Positions 1-8,817 of a stretch of DNA of 56,092 nt are shown piece by piece. The DNA is from Gammaproteobacteria bacterium (GTDB taxonomy: Bacteria > Pseudomonadota > Gammaproteobacteria > Steroidobacterales > Steroidobacteraceae). Under the pieces are notes generated by a model, which ran no database searches, was not told the DNA's origin, and worked only from the letters and a program-made list of their open reading frames with translations. Numbering within the stretch: the stretch's first letter is position 1; every line of letters starts with the position of its first letter. The stretch lies in the NCBI GenBank assembly GCA_025357835.1, contig JANYLM010000137.1, forward strand, positions 1-56,092. The letters are read 5' to 3'. A program made the position numbers and the translations under genes.

Positions 1-113
1 CGCCGCCCTGCGCGATGAGATACCGCCAGTAGCAGTGGCGACAGAACCAGCTTTGGAGGAAACTGCGGAAAACAACCGACACGGGTCGGCAACTCACGCC
101 CGGGGGCGTATCC

Positions 114-2189
114 GTGCCACTCAAAAAATCGGTGGATGCGCTATCGCGGCGCGGTGCGACACGGGGTCTGCGGCGCATGCTTTATCCCTCGGCGCTCAAC
201 TGGGTTCTGCTGGCGTACGCGGTGCTGGCCGTCGCGGTGGGCTGGGCCTATGCTGTCTCGCGTATCCACGCGGACTACGAGCAGACTCTGGAGGCGGAGC
301 GGAATCGGCTCCGCGGCGTAACCGCGGCTTTGCAAGCCGGCACATTGGCGATGCTCAATGACGGGATAGGCGCGGCCGTTGCAGGCGCCAATGAATTGCA
401 GTCAGCGGGGGGGCTCATTCGCGCCGACCGGCCCGAGATCATCGCCACGCTACAAAAGCAACTCACGGGCGGCGACTACGTGCGTTCTCTCTTTTTAACA
501 TACGGTGAACGATTCGTACTGGCAAGCCGCGACGGAGCTTCCGAAAGCCGCCTGCCGCCTGCGTGGCTGACGGTATCCCGTGTGCCCAGGTCGAACGGTA
601 CCTGGGTTGGTCCCCCGATCGCCGATCCAGAGCGACCCGGTGATCTAGTGATTCCGATCGCGCAGCGAGTGGCCTGGGGTCAAGGGCTGGCGCTGTGGGC
701 GGGCGCGCTCTTCAGCTTTGACGGTTTCGACGGCCTGTACCGGAAATCCAGCGCTCAGGGGGCGAGCATGAGTTTGATCGCGACCGACGGCACGGTTCTC
801 GTCCGCGCACCGAAGGTTGGCCGCCGCGATCTATTTGCCGGCACCAATGTGGCGTCGACGGAGCTGTTCCGCCGTGCGATCGCCGCAGGCAACGCGGGTA
901 TCGTCGAGGGCTACGGAACGGTCCTCAAAAAGGCAGTCATCTACGCCTATGACCTGGTAAACGGCTATCCCGTCTACATCGTCGTCGGCCAGACTCGAGA
1001 TGCCGCGCTGGGAGAATGGCGCGATCGGCGCCAGATCAGCATAGCAACTACGGCGGCGTTCACCGCCATGGTACTGATCATGACCGCGCTCCTAAACCAC
1101 TACATTCATACTTTGCGCCGGCGAGAGCATCATTACCGGACATTGTTCAACAACGCACAGTTCAGCGTGTTTCTTCTGGAGGGCCAAGGGTTTGTGGACG
1201 CCAATCGCACCGCTGTGCGGATGTTCGGTCTCGAAAGCGCGCGGTCCGCAGAGGGACTGACCCCCTGGGATCTCTCGCCCGAACATCAACCCGATGGGCA
1301 ACGGTCCGACGAGCTTGCCCGTGAGCACATCGATACTGCCCTGCGCGAAGGGAGCACCACGTTTGAATGGCGGCACAAGCGCGCGGACACGGGCGAGTGC
1401 TTCCCGGCCGAGGTAGATCTTTCAAGTCTCAGCACCGGTAATACCGTGCTCGCGCTCGCCGTCGTGCACGATGTAACGGTGCGCAAGCGCGCCGAGCAGG
1501 ATCTGCACTTACTGTCGGCCGAGTTGATACGGCTGCAGGGCGAGGAGCGGCGGCGAATCGGGCGTGACCTCCACGACTCGACTGGCCAGACGCTCGCCGC
1601 CTTGGAGTTGGGTCTTGCGCAGCTGATACATGACTCCGGCTCCGTCACGGCTGAGCGGCGCGAACTGCTCGAACACTGCGCACGACTTGCAACCCAGTGC
1701 TCGACGGAGATCAGGACTGCGTCCTACCTCCTTCATCCGCCTTTGCTCGATGAGCTGGGGCTCCTCAGCGCGCTGCGCTGGCTTGCAGATGGATTTCGCA
1801 AACGCAGCGCAATCGAGGTCCGGCTCGATCTGCCTGAGGCGATGCAGCGCTTGCCGCCGGACGAAGAACTCAGTTTGTTTCGGATCGCTCAGGAGTCGCT
1901 CACGAACGTGCATCGTCATGCCGCAAGCCCCTGGGTAGCCATCAGGCTCAAAGTGCAATCCAACAGCGTAATGCTTGAAATCGAGGATGCCGGGCGAGGA
2001 ATGGCGCACGCCCATGACACGGAAACCGATGCCAATGGGCCAACCTTGGGTGTGGGCCTTGCGGGTATGCGCGAGCGCATCCGCCAGATCGGCGGTACCT
2101 TTTCCGTGCAATCAACCAGCGCAGGCACCCGAGTTCGCACGACGATATCGAGACCCTCGCGGAGCGACCTGCCTGCCTCGGCAGAGTAG
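114..2189 (+). CDS. Membrane sensor histidine kinase, NarX/DegS type with PAS domain
   Basis: Predicted inner-membrane kinase that senses a signal outside the cytoplasm and phosphorylates a NarL-type regulator. Visible in order: first membrane segment at about residues 27-48, a large extracytoplasmic region at about 50-305 (Cache-like by position and length; the ligand is unknown), a second membrane segment at about 308-330, a PAS domain at about 340-460, a HisKA_3 dimerisation segment with the phospho-acceptor His near residue 487 (motif RDLHDSTGQ), and an HATPase domain with its N-box near 590 and a glycine-rich segment near 649. The GTG start at 114 has a G-rich stretch just upstream; ATG at 180 is an alternative that still keeps the first membrane segment. 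The regulator at 2212 follows after 22 bases, so the two form a cognate pair (inference). Bases 1-113 hold no gene I can support. Confidence 0.9.
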   Translation: MPLKKSVDALSRRGATRGLRRMLYPSALNWVLLAYAVLAVAVGWAYAVSRIHADYEQTLEAERNRLRGVTAALQAGTLAMLNDGIGAAVAGANELQSAGGLIRADRPEIIATLQKQLTGGDYVRSLFLTYGERFVLASRDGASESRLPPAWLTVSRVPRSNGTWVGPPIADPERPGDLVIPIAQRVAWGQGLALWAGALFSFDGFDGLYRKSSAQGASMSLIATDGTVLVRAPKVGRRDLFAGTNVASTELFRRAIAAGNAGIVEGYGTVLKKAVIYAYDLVNGYPVYIVVGQTRDAALGEWRDRRQISIATTAAFTAMVLIMTALLNHYIHTLRRREHHYRTLFNNAQFSVFLLEGQGFVDANRTAVRMFGLESARSAEGLTPWDLSPEHQPDGQRSDELAREHIDTALREGSTTFEWRHKRADTGECFPAEVDLSSLSTGNTVLALAVVHDVTVRKRAEQDLHLLSAELIRLQGEERRRIGRDLHDSTGQTLAALELGLAQLIHDSGSVTAERRELLEHCARLATQCSTEIRTASYLLHPPLLDELGLLSALRWLADGFRKRSAIEVRLDLPEAMQRLPPDEELSLFRIAQESLTNVHRHAASPWVAIRLKVQSNSVMLEIEDAGRGMAHAHDTETDANGPTLGVGLAGMRERIRQIGGTFSVQSTSAGTRVRTTISRPSRSDLPASAE

Positions 2190-2211
2190 TCCATAGGAAT
2201 AACCTAAGACC

Positions 2212-2859
2212 ATGAAGTCCGTGCGCATCTTAATCGCAGACGACCATGAACTCTTCAGACGCGGCGTAGCAGCGGAACTGGTTCAGGTGCCCGGTTGGGT
2301 CGTGGCCGCGGAAGCGGCCAACGGGCGAGACGCAGTTGCATTGGCGGCGGAGCTCAAACCGGACATAGTGGTGCTCGACCTGACGATGCCGGAGCTCAAT
2401 GGCCTGGAGGCCGCGCGCATGATTGTCTCTGCCGAGCCCTCCGCGCGTATTCTCATTTTGACCGCGCACGAGTCTGAGCAGCTCGTGCGGGAAGTTCTAA
2501 GCGCGGGCGCGCAGGGATACGTTTTAAAATCCGACGCGGGCCGGATACTGATCGCAGCGTTGCAAGCGCTGCTCGACGGCAGGTCGTTCTTCACGTCGAA
2601 CGTGGCACGGATGGTTCTGGACGGGTATTTGCGCAACGAATTGCGTGACGACGGCACGGCGCCGACGCTGTCGGCCCGCGAGCGGGAAATTGTGCAGCTG
2701 CTGGCAGAAGGCTGCAGCAATAAGGACGTCGCCAGGGGGCTGAAAATCAGCCTGAAGACCGCAGAGACGCATCGAAGCAACATAATGCGCAAAATGGGAT
2801 TCGATTCGCTTGCGGAGCTCGTCCGCTACGCCATTCGGAACAAGATCATCGAACCCTGA
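2212..2859 (+). CDS. NarL/FixJ-family response regulator
   Basis: DNA-binding response regulator of 215 residues. The receiver domain spans about residues 4-120, with the acidic pair D10-D11, the phospho-acceptor D56 (LDLTMP), a conserved Thr in LTAHE and the Lys in VLKSDAG. A LuxR-type helix-turn-helix occupies about 148-205 (LSAREREIVQLLAEG, then SLKTAETHRSNIMRKM). All residues needed for phosphorylation are present. It lies 22 bases after the histidine kinase at 114-2189 and is almost certainly its partner. Target genes are not evident, but the c-di-GMP enzyme immediately downstream is a candidate for co-regulation. Confidence 0.93.
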   Translation: MKSVRILIADDHELFRRGVAAELVQVPGWVVAAEAANGRDAVALAAELKPDIVVLDLTMPELNGLEAARMIVSAEPSARILILTAHESEQLVREVLSAGAQGYVLKSDAGRILIAALQALLDGRSFFTSNVARMVLDGYLRNELRDDGTAPTLSAREREIVQLLAEGCSNKDVARGLKISLKTAETHRSNIMRKMGFDSLAELVRYAIRNKIIEP

Positions 2860-2997
2860 TGCGTTGCGGTGCGACGGCCGGCCGGCCCGCCGACCTTACA
2901 TGGTTTCCCCGTCGCCGATACCCATTCTTCGCGATGTCCGGAAAAGCGCCGGGGCGCTACCTTGTCGACTCTACTGACAAGGCTGCATCACACGACT

Positions 2998-5124
2998 ATG
3001 ACTGTCCTCACAACCGACGCCTGGGCTATGACTCTGGCGGCATTCATGGCCGTCCTGGTTTCATACACCACTTTCACCCTGGCTCAGCAAGTCTCTACGG
3101 CCACCTCGCGCGGTTGCCCTTGCGCCGTGCTGCTCAGCTCACTCGCGCTCGGGTTGGGTCTGTGGACTACGGATGCCGTCCAAGTACTATCGGTTTGGCT
3201 GCCTGCGGGGCCAAGCATGGGCTTTTCCTGGTTCATCCTGCCCCTTGCCGTTGCGGTTTCCAGCCAGGCGTGCGCACTGCTCTTCATTGCATGCCGGGAG
3301 CCCAACACTTCCGGCATAGTGGGTTGCGCGTTCGCGCTTGCCGTCGGAGTTGGGGCGACTCACTGCGCAATGCTCGGCGGACTACCCGACCAAGTCGTGG
3401 TGCGTGAGGAATTGCCGTGGCTGTGCGGCTCATTGCTGCTTGCCTTCGTGACATTCCTAGGGGCGCTGTGGGTTTGGTTTAAACGACGCAATGACCGATC
3501 CTGGCAGGCGGCCGGCGTGCGCTTGCTGGTAGCGCTGGCAGCGGCGATCGGCATTCTCGGCATGAACGCTCAGACATTGCTGCACTCGCGGTTGGTGTTC
3601 GGACCTTGCTGTGAGGACCCGGCGCTTGCCCGTCATCTGCTCACCATCAGCGCCGCAGCTGTCGGCTGTGCCGTGCTGGCGGTGGCGCTGGTAATTGCGA
3701 TTTGCTCCGATAGGCTCAAAGAGCGTTCGAGGCGCACCGCGCGCGAGCTCGAAGAAGTGCACGCCCGCCTGCAATATCTCGCTACGCATGATTCCCTTAC
3801 CGGCTTGCCGAATCGGCAACGGTTCAAGGACCGCCTCGCGAAATCCATCGCCGACACCCAGCGCCCCGGCCGTTCCATCGCCATCGCGGTGTTCGATCTC
3901 GATCATTTCAGTGCCATCAATCAATCGCTCGGCCACGGGGTCGGGGACTGGGTACTGACCGAGGTCGTGCGGCGCGTCACCGGCGTACTCTCAAATTCAA
4001 CCACTCTGGCCCGCCTGGACGGAGACGAATTTGCGGTTCTCATCGACGACGTGGCAGCACGCTTAGAGGCGCAAACGGTCACGGCGGCCCTCCTCGAGGC
4101 GTTCCAGGAGCCGCTGCGGGTCAACGGCCTGAATCTCAACGTGCGCTCAACCATTGGAGTGAGCGTGTGGCCCGACGACGGCCGTCGTAGCGAAGACTTG
4201 CTGGCCCACGCCGAAGTTGCCATGACGATCGCCAAAGAGCGCGGTGGTGGTCAGGTCCTCTTCTTTCGTACGGGCATGGCCGATTCTATGCAGGAGCGTC
4301 TAGCGCTCGAGAACGACCTGCGGCGCGCACTCGCGGCGGGTGAATTCGAACTTTACTATCAACCCGAGATATCGATAAAGACGGGCCGAATCGCGGCGGC
4401 GGAAGCGCTGCTGCGGTGGCGCCACCCGACCAAGGGTCTCATCGGGCCGAACTCGTTCATCTCGCTTGCTGAGGAAACGGGTTTGATGATTCCACTTGGC
4501 GAGTGGGCGCTGCGCGAAGCCTGCCGGCAAGCGCGCGAGTGGCAGATCGAGATGGGCACTTCGTTTCCTGTGGCGGTGAATTTGTCGGCCACTCAGTTTC
4601 GCCATCAGAACATCCTGCAGACCATCCATTCTGCACTCGCCGATGCGGGCCTCGACGCATGCGCGCTGGAGATCGAATTGACCGAGAGTGCGCTGATGAC
4701 CAATCCAGAAGAATCCGCCGGCGTCTTGAAGCAATTGCGCAAGATGGGGGTGAGCGTTGCCATCGATGACTTCGGCACGGGTTATTCGAGCTTGAGCTAT
4801 CTCAGGCGGTTCCCGATTGACAAGCTGAAGATTGACCGCAGCTTCATCAGGGACTTGACGATCAGTCGCACCGACGAATCGATCGTCCGCGCGATCGTTT
4901 CTCTAGCGCGCAGCGTCGGCCTAAAGGTCGTCGCAGAAGGAATCGAATCGGCAGAGCAGCTCGATTTCGTCTCCCGGCTTGAATGCGACCAATGGCAGGG
5001 CTATCACTGTTGTCAACCGCAGCCGGCGGCGTGCTTCGCAGCCATGCTCATGGATCAAACCGGTACGCGCACCGGGCTGGTCGCGGCGCTCGCGGCGTTC
5101 GTTGTGTGCGGGGCGGATACATGA
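2998..5124 (+). CDS. MHYT-like integral membrane GGDEF-EAL protein, probable c-di-GMP phosphodiesterase
   Basis: A seven-helix MHYT-like sensor (about residues 10-225) is followed by GGDEF (about 262-425) and EAL (about 440-690) domains. The GGDEF signature reads DGDEF at residues 341-345 instead of GGDEF, so cyclase activity is doubtful. The EAL domain looks complete: EALLRW at 469, NLSATQF, ELTESAL, IDDFGTGYSS, KIDRSF, VVAEGIE and a Gln in WQGYH, so it should hydrolyse c-di-GMP. The three MHYT repeats are recognisable by position (LGLGLW, GVGATHCAM, GILGMN) but have lost most of the Met/His/Tyr signature thought to bind copper. I chose ATG 2998 because the upstream in-frame extension (from 2869) is Arg/Pro-rich and unlike the family; the membrane domain begins directly after 2998. 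The end overlaps the next start as ATGA. Confidence 0.88.
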   Translation: MTVLTTDAWAMTLAAFMAVLVSYTTFTLAQQVSTATSRGCPCAVLLSSLALGLGLWTTDAVQVLSVWLPAGPSMGFSWFILPLAVAVSSQACALLFIACREPNTSGIVGCAFALAVGVGATHCAMLGGLPDQVVVREELPWLCGSLLLAFVTFLGALWVWFKRRNDRSWQAAGVRLLVALAAAIGILGMNAQTLLHSRLVFGPCCEDPALARHLLTISAAAVGCAVLAVALVIAICSDRLKERSRRTARELEEVHARLQYLATHDSLTGLPNRQRFKDRLAKSIADTQRPGRSIAIAVFDLDHFSAINQSLGHGVGDWVLTEVVRRVTGVLSNSTTLARLDGDEFAVLIDDVAARLEAQTVTAALLEAFQEPLRVNGLNLNVRSTIGVSVWPDDGRRSEDLLAHAEVAMTIAKERGGGQVLFFRTGMADSMQERLALENDLRRALAAGEFELYYQPEISIKTGRIAAAEALLRWRHPTKGLIGPNSFISLAEETGLMIPLGEWALREACRQAREWQIEMGTSFPVAVNLSATQFRHQNILQTIHSALADAGLDACALEIELTESALMTNPEESAGVLKQLRKMGVSVAIDDFGTGYSSLSYLRRFPIDKLKIDRSFIRDLTISRTDESIVRAIVSLARSVGLKVVAEGIESAEQLDFVSRLECDQWQGYHCCQPQPAACFAAMLMDQTGTRTGLVAALAAFVVCGADT

Positions 5125-5888
5125 GTAGAATCAGATCGGATCAAGACGTTGCCCCAACAACTACCCGTGGGGTCGACGGGCGGCTACTTAACGATGCCCC
5201 CCTCGGTACGTCAGCATCCAAGCGCACACCTCGGCGAGTATTGATCGTCGATGCGCATCCAATCGTTCGTCAGGGCCTGCGCCGTATCATGGAAGGCGAG
5301 CACGACCTTGCCGTCTGCGGGGAAACGGAGACGGCACGCGATACGCGTACCGCGATAATCGAGTTGCATCCCGATGCGCTTATCTGCGACATCAGTTTGA
5401 CGCACGACGATGGCATCGAATTGGTGCGGTACGTGCGTGCGCATCATCCACGACTGCCGATTCTCGTGCTATCCGACCAAGAGGAAACCATTTATGCCCG
5501 CCGCATGCTGTCCGTCGGCGCAAATGGCTATATTATGAAGCAAGCCTCAAGCGAACAGTTTCTGGTGTCATTGCGGCGGGTGCTGGATGGCAATATTTAT
5601 GTGTCTGAGACCGTCGGCAACAATATGATCCAGCAATATGCCGCCGGGCGTCCGCATGTGTCGACGGATCCGATCAATCAACTGAGCAACCGCGAATTGC
5701 AGATTCTGCTCATGATCGGCAAGGGCACGAGTACGCGAGAAGCCGCGCATTCGCTGCACTTGAGCATAAAGACCGTCGAATCGCATCGGCAGCGCATCAA
5801 GCGAAAGCTGAATCTCAGTACGGGCGCGCAGCTGGTGCGATACGCGGTACTGGGTAGTTTCAGGCGCGACGGATTGAGGGACTCATAA
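5121..5888 (+). CDS. NarL/FixJ-family response regulator with altered acidic pocket
   Basis: This 255-residue regulator has an unusual N-terminal extension of about 37 residues, a receiver domain (about 38-155) and a LuxR-type helix-turn-helix (about 190-250, LSNRELQILLMIGKG then SIKTVESHRQRIKRKL). The phospho-acceptor is D90 (LICDISLTHDDG) and the conserved Lys is present in IMKQAS. The normal Asp-Asp pair at the start of the receiver reads VDAH, so the second acidic residue is Ala; Mg-dependent phosphorylation may be weakened. The start ATG overlaps the stop of the GGDEF-EAL gene (ATGA), which implies translational coupling. An upstream in-frame ORF start at 4983 lies inside the EAL gene and is rejected. 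Confidence 0.9.
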   Translation: MSRIRSDQDVAPTTTRGVDGRLLNDAPLGTSASKRTPRRVLIVDAHPIVRQGLRRIMEGEHDLAVCGETETARDTRTAIIELHPDALICDISLTHDDGIELVRYVRAHHPRLPILVLSDQEETIYARRMLSVGANGYIMKQASSEQFLVSLRRVLDGNIYVSETVGNNMIQQYAAGRPHVSTDPINQLSNRELQILLMIGKGTSTREAAHSLHLSIKTVESHRQRIKRKLNLSTGAQLVRYAVLGSFRRDGLRDS

Positions 5889-5950
5889 GGAGCCTGGACG
5901 GGCTATGTACTATTCTTGGCCATGGTGACGGCGGCCTCCGCTGAAACACT

Positions 5951-6469
5951 CTATGCTCCTTGCTTCCAGTCCCGCGCCATAAATCGCCCTTCGACTCCGG
6001 ACAGCACGGCAATGACCTGCTTTAAATTGCGCGCTTTTGCGTCCGGTGACTCCAGCCTTGACAAGTAGCGAAGGATTTCCTTCTGTCGACTCGGTGAGAG
6101 CACTTGCCAATTGCTTCGAGCGCTCGGGGATTGACGTAGACCTTCCCTAAACCAGGGGGGCATGGCGTGCATGGGCCCGTTCTTGTAATTTGTATCGAGA
6201 CTTAATTCCGCGCGAACGCGATCGCCTACCTCGGTGCCGGAGATTCGACGCATGTCACCGTGCAGATACAAGTAGAAACAGCCGCCGCCTGCCGGCATTA
6301 GGTTGGTCCGAAATGGCTTATCAGGCATGCCATTGATGCGAACCAGGACCGGTAGAGGTTTGCGCCAATCCGACCTGATGGCGCCCGCTTTCGAGGCACT
6401 TACCAGCATGTATGGATTGATTCCCCGGATTCTTATTACTGCCGTAATGAACTGGGCCGTCATGGGCAC
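5951..6469 (-). CDS. DUF1905 / YdeI (OmpD-associated) family protein
   Basis: A soluble protein of 172 residues with the two modules typical of YdeI-like proteins: an N-terminal DUF1905 beta-barrel-like region (about 5-95, with GINPYMLV and a PAGGGCFYLYLHG-like strand segment) and a C-terminal OmpD-associated helical region (about 105-165, with FREGL, SPSRQKEILRYLSRLESPDAKARN). Members are annotated as bacteriocin-protection or YdeI/OmpD-associated proteins, but the biochemical role is not established. It is the only minus-strand gene in the first 10 kb and stands alone between two + strand units. A second in-frame ATG at 6463 could be the start. Confidence 0.8.
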   Translation of the reverse strand: MPMTAQFITAVIRIRGINPYMLVSASKAGAIRSDWRKPLPVLVRINGMPDKPFRTNLMPAGGGCFYLYLHGDMRRISGTEVGDRVRAELSLDTNYKNGPMHAMPPWFREGLRQSPSARSNWQVLSPSRQKEILRYLSRLESPDAKARNLKQVIAVLSGVEGRFMARDWKQGA

Positions 6470-6673
6470 ATGCTACCAGGGCTACATTTGGCTCTCGGCC
6501 GATTAAAAGCAGGTTACCGCTATATCACCCCATACATCGTGCCGACAACGGTACGAGTTATACTGTGTCTATGACAACCCCGGAAATTGCCACTGTCCAC
6601 TGCAGCGGACCAGCGGTTGCCAGGGCCGGCCGCATGTCCGATTCGGCATTCGGCGTGAAGCCGGGTCGGTAAT

Positions 6674-6874
6674 ATTCAAGCCTCGCTGCTATGGGGCTTA
6701 CTCTTCGGCTCGATCGGGTTGGGGTATTTTATTTATGGCAAGAAGCAAAGGGCAGTTGTGCCGCTGGTTTGTGGGCTGGCTTTGATGTTATTTCCTTACT
6801 TGGTTTCCAACATGCTGCTGCTCGTCGGCATTGGGGCGATTCTCATCGCAATTCCGTACTTTCTCCGTTTGTGA
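6674..6874 (+). CDS. Small two-helix membrane protein, possible ATT start
   Basis: This frame encodes a clear small membrane protein, with two hydrophobic segments flanking KKQRAVV. It contains LLWGLLFGSIGLGYFIYG near the start and ends AIPYFLRL before TGA at 6872-6874. I recognise this pattern as a short (about 65 residues) conserved membrane protein of gammaproteobacteria, sometimes labelled an amino acid transport protein without evidence. The frame has no ATG, GTG or usable TTG before the conserved core: an in-frame TGA sits at 6656, and the best-placed codon is ATT at 6674, immediately followed by Gln-Ala-Ser. ATT (as in infC) is therefore proposed; a start mutated out of use is the alternative. 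The NYN gene begins 8 bases downstream. Confidence 0.55.
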   Translation: MQASLLWGLLFGSIGLGYFIYGKKQRAVVPLVCGLALMLFPYLVSNMLLLVGIGAILIAIPYFLRL

Positions 6875-6882
6875 CAATTTGC

Positions 6883-7380
6883 ATGGATAGCGTGGCCGTC
6901 TTCGTCGATGTGCAGAATATCTACTATACGACGCGCCAGCGTTTCTCGCGTCATTTCGACTACAACAGTTTTTGGGCCGAAGTTACCCTCAATAGGAACG
7001 TCGTCAAAGCTATTGCGTTCGCAATCGATCGAGGCGACGAAAAGCAAAGGCAATTTCAAAACATACTGCGCGCCATCGGCTTCGAGGTGAAGTTGAAGCC
7101 GTACATTCAAAGAAGAGACGGGTCAACAAAAGGCGATTGGGACGTGGGTATCACTGTGGACGTGCTCGAGTATGCACCGCAGGCGGATGTCGTGGTACTG
7201 GCGTCAGGTGACGGCGATTTCGATGTATTGGTGCAAAAAATCCGCGATAAGCACTCAGTGTCGGTCGAGGTCTACGGTGTCGCGGAGCTCTCCGCCGGGT
7301 CGCTGATTCGTGCGGCGGATAGGTTCGTTCCCATCAAAGATCATCTACTTTTGAGGACAGGCGTACCCGCGGGGGAATAA
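6883..7380 (+). CDS. NYN domain (LabA/DUF88) protein, putative RNase
   Basis: A 165-residue PIN-like NYN domain protein. The acidic metal-binding set is visible: D9 and N12 in VFVDVQNIY, the Asp in KGDWDVGITVDV, and the paired acidic residues in ASGDGDFDVLV. This fold cleaves RNA in characterised relatives, and LabA-like members are also linked to regulatory roles; the substrate here is unknown. I chose ATG 6883 because the N-terminal strand (VAVFVDVQN) begins right after it. The in-frame extension back to 6691 overlaps the small membrane protein in another frame and looks non-coding. The stop codon overlaps a promoter-like element for the sigma factor gene that follows. Confidence 0.85.
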   Translation: MDSVAVFVDVQNIYYTTRQRFSRHFDYNSFWAEVTLNRNVVKAIAFAIDRGDEKQRQFQNILRAIGFEVKLKPYIQRRDGSTKGDWDVGITVDVLEYAPQADVVVLASGDGDFDVLVQKIRDKHSVSVEVYGVAELSAGSLIRAADRFVPIKDHLLLRTGVPAGE

Positions 7381-7401
7381 AGTAACCCTGCCATGAGTCT
7401 T
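7373..7401 (+). promoter_or_regulatory. Putative ECF sigma-dependent promoter ahead of the sigma gene
   Basis: GGGAATAAA at 7373-7381 is followed after 14 bases by AGTC at 7396-7399. The same two blocks with the same 14-base gap recur at 8818-8844, upstream of the phosphoesterase of this operon. The -10 part lies inside the annotated sigma gene start (ATG 7393), so if used, translation would begin at the in-frame ATG 7408. This is inference from the repeated arrangement. Confidence 0.4.
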
Positions 7402-7953
7402 ACATCCATGGATGACAGACGCGCTCGCTTCGAGGCGCAGGTTTTGCCGCACTTGGACGCCGCGTACCGGTTTGCCCGATGGCTGTTGCCTGCGCCCGGC
7501 GATGCGGACGATGTACTCCAGGAGGCCGTCCTGCGCGCGTTTCGCGGGTTTGACACTTTGCGAGGCTCCGACGCGAAGGCTTGGCTGCTGGCCATCGTGA
7601 GGAATTGCCATTCGACGGCGCTCAAACAGCAGCAGCGCCGCGCCTTCGTGCCACTGCCGGAGGAGAACGATGCACAGGATGGCTACGCCATGACCGCGAC
7701 CACACCCGATCCCGAAAATGCCTCGATGCGGCGAGACGAGCAGCGCACTCTGGATCGATTGATTGCGGCATTGCCCGAGGAGCACCGCACGGTGTTGATG
7801 CTCAGGGAAATAGAGGAAATGGACTATCGCCAGATCGCGCAGGTCACGAACGTGCCGATCGGTACCGTGATGTCGCGGCTGGCGCGCTCGCGAGCGGCCC
7901 TCAAGGCGCGGTGGCTGCAAGAAGTCGAGGGAGAGCCGCGTGCGATGCGCTGA
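7393..7953 (+). CDS. ECF RNA polymerase sigma factor
   Basis: A 186-residue extracytoplasmic-function sigma factor. Region 2 is at about residues 15-85 (YRFARWLL, DADDVLQEAVLRAFRGFD, KAWLLAIVRN) and region 4 at about 125-180 (LPEEHRTVLMLREIEEMDYRQIAQ, then PIGTVMSRLARSRAALK, described here in two parts). The anti-sigma factor gene at 7940 overlaps its end by 14 bases, the standard arrangement for an ECF pair. Downstream are a Tat-exported phosphoesterase and a cupredoxin, which are probably its targets. ATG 7393 is the start given; ATG 7408 is possible (see the promoter entry). Confidence 0.92.
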   Translation: MSLTSMDDRRARFEAQVLPHLDAAYRFARWLLPAPGDADDVLQEAVLRAFRGFDTLRGSDAKAWLLAIVRNCHSTALKQQQRRAFVPLPEENDAQDGYAMTATTPDPENASMRRDEQRTLDRLIAALPEEHRTVLMLREIEEMDYRQIAQVTNVPIGTVMSRLARSRAALKARWLQEVEGEPRAMR

Positions 7954-8812
7954 ATCTCTACGCGTGCAGGCGTTTTTCGACGCCGAGATCGATGCGGTTT
8001 CCGCCGCCGACATCGAGCGCCACGTTGAGCATTGCGCCGAGTGCCGGGCACTGCTGCAGGACCTCGAACAAGTGCGCAACGTTGTGCGCCGCGGCTCAGG
8101 CTTCGCGCGAACTTCACCCCAGCTCCGCGCCCAGATCACGCGGGCGCTGGATACGCAGGGGGGGGCGGCGACAGCGGCGCCAGAAGGAACAGAGTATTTC
8201 AGCGGAACTCCGCCGTCGGATAGAACCGCGGTGCGAAAACGAAGCCAACTGCCGGGAGAATTTGCATCCCGGAACTGGCGTGTTCGGCCGTTCTGGTTGG
8301 GCGCCATGGGCGGTGTGGGCGGTACGGCCGTTGCGGCGACGCTGGCATTTCTACTGTTCGTGCCGCGACCCACCAATCCATTGCTCGACGAACTGGTGAG
8401 TGCCCATGGGCGCTCGCTGATGCCGGCTCATCTCATCGAAGTGGTGTCCACCGACAGACATACGGTGAAACCCTGGTTTGCAGGTCACGCCGACGTGTCA
8501 CCCGTCGTAGCGGATTTCGAACCGCAGGGGTATAGGCTGGTCGGCGGGCGGGCCGACTATGTGGATCATCAGCGCTCGGCCGTGGTGGTCTATCAACATG
8601 GAGCCCATGTCATCAACGTCTTTAGTTGGGCTGCCGGCGCAGGCACTTTGCCTGACAATGTGACCCGAGTCGGCTATCACCTCGCCTTTTGGCGTCAGGG
8701 AGACCTGGAATATTGCGCTGTTTCGGATACCGGCTGGGAGGAGCTGCTGGGTTTGGTGCGGTTGTTGCGAGATCTCGGCGCGCGCGACGCTGGAAATAGC
8801 GTCCCCCACTAA
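7940..8812 (+). CDS. Membrane anti-sigma factor with zinc-finger (zf-HC2) domain
   Basis: A 290-residue protein with an N-terminal anti-sigma domain carrying the H28-x3-C32-x2-C35 zinc signature (HVEHCAEC), one membrane segment at about residues 118-138 (GGVGGTAVAATLAFLLFV) and an extracytoplasmic C-terminal domain of about 150 residues. It should hold the sigma factor of 7393-7953 inactive at the inner membrane. GTG at 7940 overlaps the sigma gene, indicating coupled translation. What releases the sigma factor is not visible; the C-terminal domain resembles those of the anti-sigma proteins commonly found with cupredoxin-type operons (inference). Confidence 0.88.
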   Translation: MRCAESLRVQAFFDAEIDAVSAADIERHVEHCAECRALLQDLEQVRNVVRRGSGFARTSPQLRAQITRALDTQGGAATAAPEGTEYFSGTPPSDRTAVRKRSQLPGEFASRNWRVRPFWLGAMGGVGGTAVAATLAFLLFVPRPTNPLLDELVSAHGRSLMPAHLIEVVSTDRHTVKPWFAGHADVSPVVADFEPQGYRLVGGRADYVDHQRSAVVVYQHGAHVINVFSWAAGAGTLPDNVTRVGYHLAFWRQGDLEYCAVSDTGWEELLGLVRLLRDLGARDAGNSVPH

Positions 8813-8817
8813 CCCGA

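Noticed and set aside
4983..5120. N-terminal extension of the second NarL regulator
   Set aside because: It lies inside the EAL coding region; ATG 5121 with ATGA overlap is the natural start.
7345..8376. Open frame of 343 codons on minus over the sigma/anti-sigma genes
   Set aside because: No domain, Arg/Ser-rich, and antisense to two genes with clear motifs.
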